Below, piece by piece: positions 59,870-64,000 of a stretch of 64,000 nt of DNA. The stretch covers positions 329,032-393,031 of the forward strand of contig WNKI01000001.1 in NCBI GenBank assembly GCA_015350385.1, given 5' to 3'. The notes under the pieces are model-generated. The model was not told where the DNA came from. It searched no databases and saw only the letters and a program-made list of their open reading frames with translations. How positions within the stretch are numbered: position 1 is the stretch's first letter; every line of letters starts with the position of its first letter. Made by a program: the position numbers and the translations under genes. This stretch comes from Aculops lycopersici. Lineage: Eukaryota; Arthropoda; Arachnida; Trombidiformes; Eriophyidae.

Positions 59870-62800
59870 TTAGTAGATAGTTTGGTAGGCGCTTCCCGAA
59901 TCGGATCTTGGCGCATTGGAAAGCGGCATGTAGGTGCCGTCGATGGTGAAACTATCTGGACTTTGTCCATGTCCAGCATTCCAAATGAGCCGCGTGGTTT
60001 GGCCAGTGCTATTGGTGTTGATATGATGGATTTGATACGGCGGTGGCTGGTTGGCTCCAGTTCCGTTATTGTTACACTGGTAGCCGGTGCCCAAAAGATC
60101 GGCGGTCGGTGGTTGCTGGTAGTGATGGTGTTGCTGGTGTTGATGTTGATGGTGGTGGTTGTGGTGGTTGAGAGTGTGGCCCAGAGTGTGTGCTTGGTAC
60201 TGGCCGCCGGCGCAGGAGTAGGTCGCGTAGGTTTGTTGATGATGATTTGGCTGAATGATTTGCGCGCCCGAGATGCAGTAAGGCGACGGCTTGGCCAAGC
60301 TCTTGCCGGAAATGGCCGAGAGACCGGAAACGGAGCTGGCGCTTGATTTGGGTCCAGCGCGAAGCGAGTGAATGATTCCAGTGCCGGCGATGGGCGACTT
60401 GCACTTGTTTTGCCGCTTCGAGGCAGGTGAGCGGCGGAGGAGGCAACTGGTGAAGGCGTTCAGTCTGCAGGTTAATGGCGTGCGTTTGCGTGAGCAATTT
60501 GTGTATGTTTTTTAGTTAATTTCGTGCGACAGGCCAATTATATTGCAAGTTCAGTATCAAAATCGAATCCAAGTTCAGGTGCAACAATTATGAGTTGGGT
60601 GGTCGGCCGAGTAGATGTTATTTTTACATTCACAAGTATGTAGTGGCAGAGGGAGAGAGAAGAGTCTTGTTAGTGTGACTGTTGGCATGGTCATTATGTT
60701 GTGTTGAAAGCTTTCGAGGTTGCAGTTGTTTGCTCGGTTGCTCGGTTGCTAACAACCTACTGCTGCTGCTGTTGGCGCTTGCAGCCATATAGGTTGCGGG
60801 TGTTGCGGGATCACCAGAGGGCAGGAATTAGCGGATAGTGGATGCAAAAAATGACTACCGACCAGCGGGAACAAGTGGAGGCTTGCGGCCGACTGGCCGG
60901 CGGGCGGAAACGGAGCACGAAGTTTGGGGCTCCGGGCGCTTGGGCGTCGAGGGGAGTTTTAAGTTGAGTTTAACGCGAAGTCGGAGAGTTAACTGGTGCA
61001 CAAGGAAAATGTGGAAAACTAATGGACGTGCAACGAAGTCGTTGCTCATGTCGTTATCATAACTGACTGGCCGCTCGACCTTTTCAGCCATCGACTCTGT
61101 AGCTGCTATTTATATTCATTATTTTCCGGCTATCAAGTCTCGCAACATCAACAACTAGATCCAGAGCAACAAGCAAAATAATGATCCGTTTAGTATTCAT
61201 TGGCGTGGCCCAACAAGTATCTCGTTGTTGGCAGTAGAGTGAGTCGAGAAATATGCAAATATTTTGGCATCTCCTTATGGCTGCAAATGCTATTGCCGTT
61301 GTTGTTGTCGAAGTTGGCCAGTTGCTCGGTTCAAGTCAATTTCACACACAAACTCACAAATTTATAACTAAAACTCTCGTTGTTCTCGTTAAATTTGTGG
61401 TGCTGGCCACTCGACTCTCTGGATAGTAATCGTTGTCATGTTTGTTTACAGTAAACTTTGCCCGCTAACTGGATCACGAGTCGAACCATTAAGTGGCCTA
61501 TTGATGCTTTAGCTTCTCATAATTGTTCTCCATTTCTCTAGTGCGATTCTCTTTTCTCCTTCTCACCAGAAAGACGTTTGTTTTGTTTCTCGCAAGAGAG
61601 ACGAATGAAGAGGAAGAAATCTCATTGCCCTTCTCCATCTTTGGGGTCGTTGAAATGTTAGAACAACAACCAAGGGAACAACAGACGCTAATGATCTCAC
61701 ACAAACCATAGGGCCATAGAGTACGTGTGGCCAGTTTTGCAGTTTTTGTAGACTTGATGACGGCCAAGCAGGTTGTTGGGACAATGGACTCTTTTTCTCG
61801 CTGCTCTCGTCTCATGAATGAAATCGCAACAGCCCGCCAAGCGGATGTCGAGCTCTAATTTTGGGAGCAGTTCAACGAATGGAATGGAAAATATTGCAAG
61901 GTAACTTACTTGTCTAGTGGCTGATGTTTGGAGTTTGATCCCAATAGTGCCACTATAATTAGGGCAAGCGAAACAATGATTGAAAGCGCAACTAGCACCA
62001 CAACCAGCGGACTCTTGCCACTTCCGTTTTGGGGCAAGTGCCTGGCTGGTTGCGACGGCGGACCAATCAAACTGCTGAGCGGATTATCTGGTGAGATTGG
62101 CGTTGGCACTGGAAGTCGGTCCAAGTTGGTGGGCCAATTTGGGTAGAGAGCGGGAATGGTGGCCGGCGCCTGCGGTTGGTCCAAGTCCATGGAATTGGTT
62201 GTTGTCGGGTTGTTTGCCGCACCGCCAATTGGTATACGGCCGGCATGCCGCAAGTCCTGGTGTCGATTGGCACCAAGTGTTTGCTCTGTGTGGCTCATCG
62301 TCTCGTGGCTGCCTCCAGCTGACGCTTGCTCGTGGCCTGGTATTGGCCGCTGGCTTGGCTGCTGTCAAGTGGTGATTTTTATTTGATTCGAATGCAATTC
62401 GTGAAGATGGACAAACGGGTGAGATGGTTAGCATGACTTCTTATTAGCAGGTTGGTTTTGTGATGATTCGACGAGTCCGATGGTCTTGTTGTTTGCACAG
62501 GTGGGCCCATAGGACTTGAGAGTCTGACTAGGTCGCAAAAGTCGGGAGTTTGGGGCGAGAAAAGTTAAGAGGGCAAAATAGACTGCGCCCAGCGGAGATA
62601 AGGATCAGGAGCGAGGAGCGAGATGCAAGGTAGAAGTGAAAGGCAAACACTTGTTAACACCAAACACTCGCCCAACATCAACACCAACTCAACTCAACGC
62701 AACGCTAGATCCCATGGCTTGGCCATGATCTTCTGCTGGCTCGAGCTTGGAGTGCAGTGGTCGCAACACAAGCAGTCAAGTGGTTGCTCTGCCGGTGTGC

Positions 62801-64000
62801 GTTGCCGCTCAACAGGTAGACGCGCACCATGCTTTGCGGTTTAGAAACTTGGCAGCCCGACAAAAGTCAAGTGGCGTCTCCGTTGAGTCGACTGTTGAGC
62901 CGAAATAAACTAAACTGAATTCTACGAGTAGATGAGATGAGATGAGATGAGATGCAGTGAAAAGGCGAGAAGTGGCGCCTAGCCCATTGGCGCGTCGATT
63001 AATCATGAGGGCGCCGTGCGCGTCACTTGGGCTCCAGGTAGCAGCAACCTCAGGTAACAAGTGGTTGGCGCCACTTGTTAAGTGACCACTGGCCGCGGAG
63101 AATCATGACGCGCGAGTTGATGTTGTGCCTGCTGTTGCTGTTGTTGTCTTGTTCGTGGCCTTAGAGCCGACTTTATAAATTCAATGGCCTCACTCGGCTT
63201 TCTTACTCTTCTCGTTGGGCGAGTTTTCTTTTCTTTTCTCTTCTTTTCTCATTTTCTGTTGTTGTTGTTAACCTCCTGTCCTCTTGTTCTGGTTGCCAGC
63301 TCAAAATATTGTAAAGTGTTTTTCACTTTTACAATTTACAAACCAATTCAATTCAATGCAATCCACTTGGTTCCAGGTGAACCTTGAACAGTTTTGGACC
63401 AGTTAGCGCTGAACAAACTAACGAGATTCTTCATCTTTTTCTTCCTCTTCTCGCACTTCATCAAAACCAACGAGGCGAACAACAACTTGTTGATTGCGCG
63501 TCCAATTTGCGGTTGCCCACTGCCATTTATATTTGTATAAATATAAATAAACCAAGTTTCTCCTCTTCATCATCGCAATTCATCTCATCTCATCTGCTCT
63601 TCGGCTCGGCCAATAGCTCGTTCTTTCGGCTCGAGTTGACCAATTTGCCCCGAAAATTTCATCGCCACTCTCATCATTTCATTTGGTCTCTAGTTTGATT
63701 CGGTCTAGTCTACTTACCTGTTGCTGCTGTTGCTGTTCGTGAGTCCACCTGTTTCTGTTGTGTGACGCAACAGGTTGCTGCTGCTGCTGCTGCTGGGGCA
63801 GGTCCGCGGATTGAGCCGTGGGGACGGAAGCTGCGATTGCCGCGGGCCCACTAGCGGCGGCCGGCGCCAGAATTGGCTGCGTCGGCGGGCGCACTGTGGC
63901 CTCGTAAGCGGGCGTCTGCGTTGCGGGTCTCGGTTGCACGGGAACCTGCACTGGATGTTGGGTGCAAATTTTCTTGCGCTTAATGGCAAGCGTGTGGCTC
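59870..64000 (-). CDS. Orphan single-pass membrane protein, 3' three exons (partial, runs off the right edge)
   Basis: Three exons splice in frame on the minus strand: from beyond 64000 to 63718 (donor CAG|GTAAGT, phase 0), 62361-61910 (acceptor TGACAG, donor AA|GTAAGT, phase 2) and 60446-59870 (acceptor TCACCAG). Together they give about 436 residues. The order is a Pro/Thr/Ala-rich stalk (QVPVQPRPATQTPAYEATV), a Gln run across the first junction, a further Pro-rich stalk, one membrane helix (SPLVVVLVALSIIVSLALII, then VALL), and a juxtamembrane basic stretch (RRSPASKRQNKCKS). The cytoplasmic tail has a His-rich block (HHNHHHQHQHQQHHHY) and C-terminus SAYQTIY. It is probably a cell-surface receptor or adhesion protein whose ectodomain lies outside the window. 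No family recognised. Confidence 0.65.
60447..61909 (-). other. Intron of the orphan membrane-protein gene
   Basis: 1.46 kb between a strong donor (61909-61908) and a pyrimidine-rich acceptor (60448-60447). No internal exon recognised. Confidence 0.6.
62935..62954. repeat. GATGA pentanucleotide repeat
   Basis: About four tandem units, the same motif as at 12990-13017. Confidence 0.85.
63581..63596. repeat. ATCTC pentanucleotide repeat
   Basis: About three units of the reverse complement of the GAGAT motif at 12990 and 62935. Confidence 0.75.

Larger units (their letters stand above)
62362..63717 (-). other. Intron of the orphan membrane-protein gene
   Basis: 1.36 kb between the donor at 63717-63716 (GTAAGT) and acceptor at 62363-62362. 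It contains the ATGAG pentamer repeats. Confidence 0.6.

Overview
The window is eukaryotic nuclear DNA, most likely from an arthropod with an unusually intron-poor, compact genome. The evidence is spliceosomal introns (GTAAGT...AG), AATAAA poly(A) signals, and a metazoan gene set: a daughterless-type E-protein, two filamin paralogues, SMC3, CDC37, MOB1, a RECQ1-type helicase, LMBRD1, the HACL2/ILVBL lyase, UXS1, YPEL5, mitochondrial bS21m, FKBP2 and BPHL. Very long genes (a 4.5 kb filamin-repeat gene, 3.6 kb SMC3, 2.7 kb filamin) are single open frames. The introns I can place in two short genes sit at the extreme 5' end. This pattern resembles that reported for eriophyoid mites such as the tomato russet mite, but the species is my inference.

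Layout. 1-5,321: 5' part of an unidentified Ser/Gln-rich gene on the minus strand, with a 2.1 kb first coding exon, a strong donor, a ~3 kb intron and a phase-compatible candidate second exon at the window edge. 5,322-17,044: almost 12 kb with no gene I can support, rich in simple repeats and holding one assembly gap. 17,045-24,286: dense block of BPHL, YPEL5, MRPS21, CDC37, a Hippo/MST-like kinase and HACL2/ILVBL. 24,964-36,784: two filamin-family genes head to head. One is a CH-less protein with 13 filamin repeats (jitterbug/FLN-2-like). The other is a short filamin with an actin-binding domain and six repeats. They flank 4.6 kb of non-coding DNA with a second gap. 37,616-58,992: SLC17-type transporter, UXS1, SMC3, an orphan multi-pass membrane protein, MOB1, RECQL, a probable frameshifted small gene, an orphan secreted Cys-rich protein, the E-protein, FKBP2, a small ORF, LMBRD1 and an orphan zinc-finger protein. 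59,870-64,000: 3' part of a multi-exon single-pass membrane protein with a His-rich tail, running off the right edge.

The genes are mostly housekeeping and do not form a pathway cluster. Possible functional links are the two filamins (actin crosslinking and membrane scaffolding), the MST-like kinase with MOB1 (Hippo/NDR signalling) and CDC37 (kinase chaperone) divergently paired with that kinase. Many neighbours are divergently paired with short spacers. I saw no transposon, tRNA, rRNA, CRISPR array or viral gene. All homology calls come from reading motifs by eye; no search was run.
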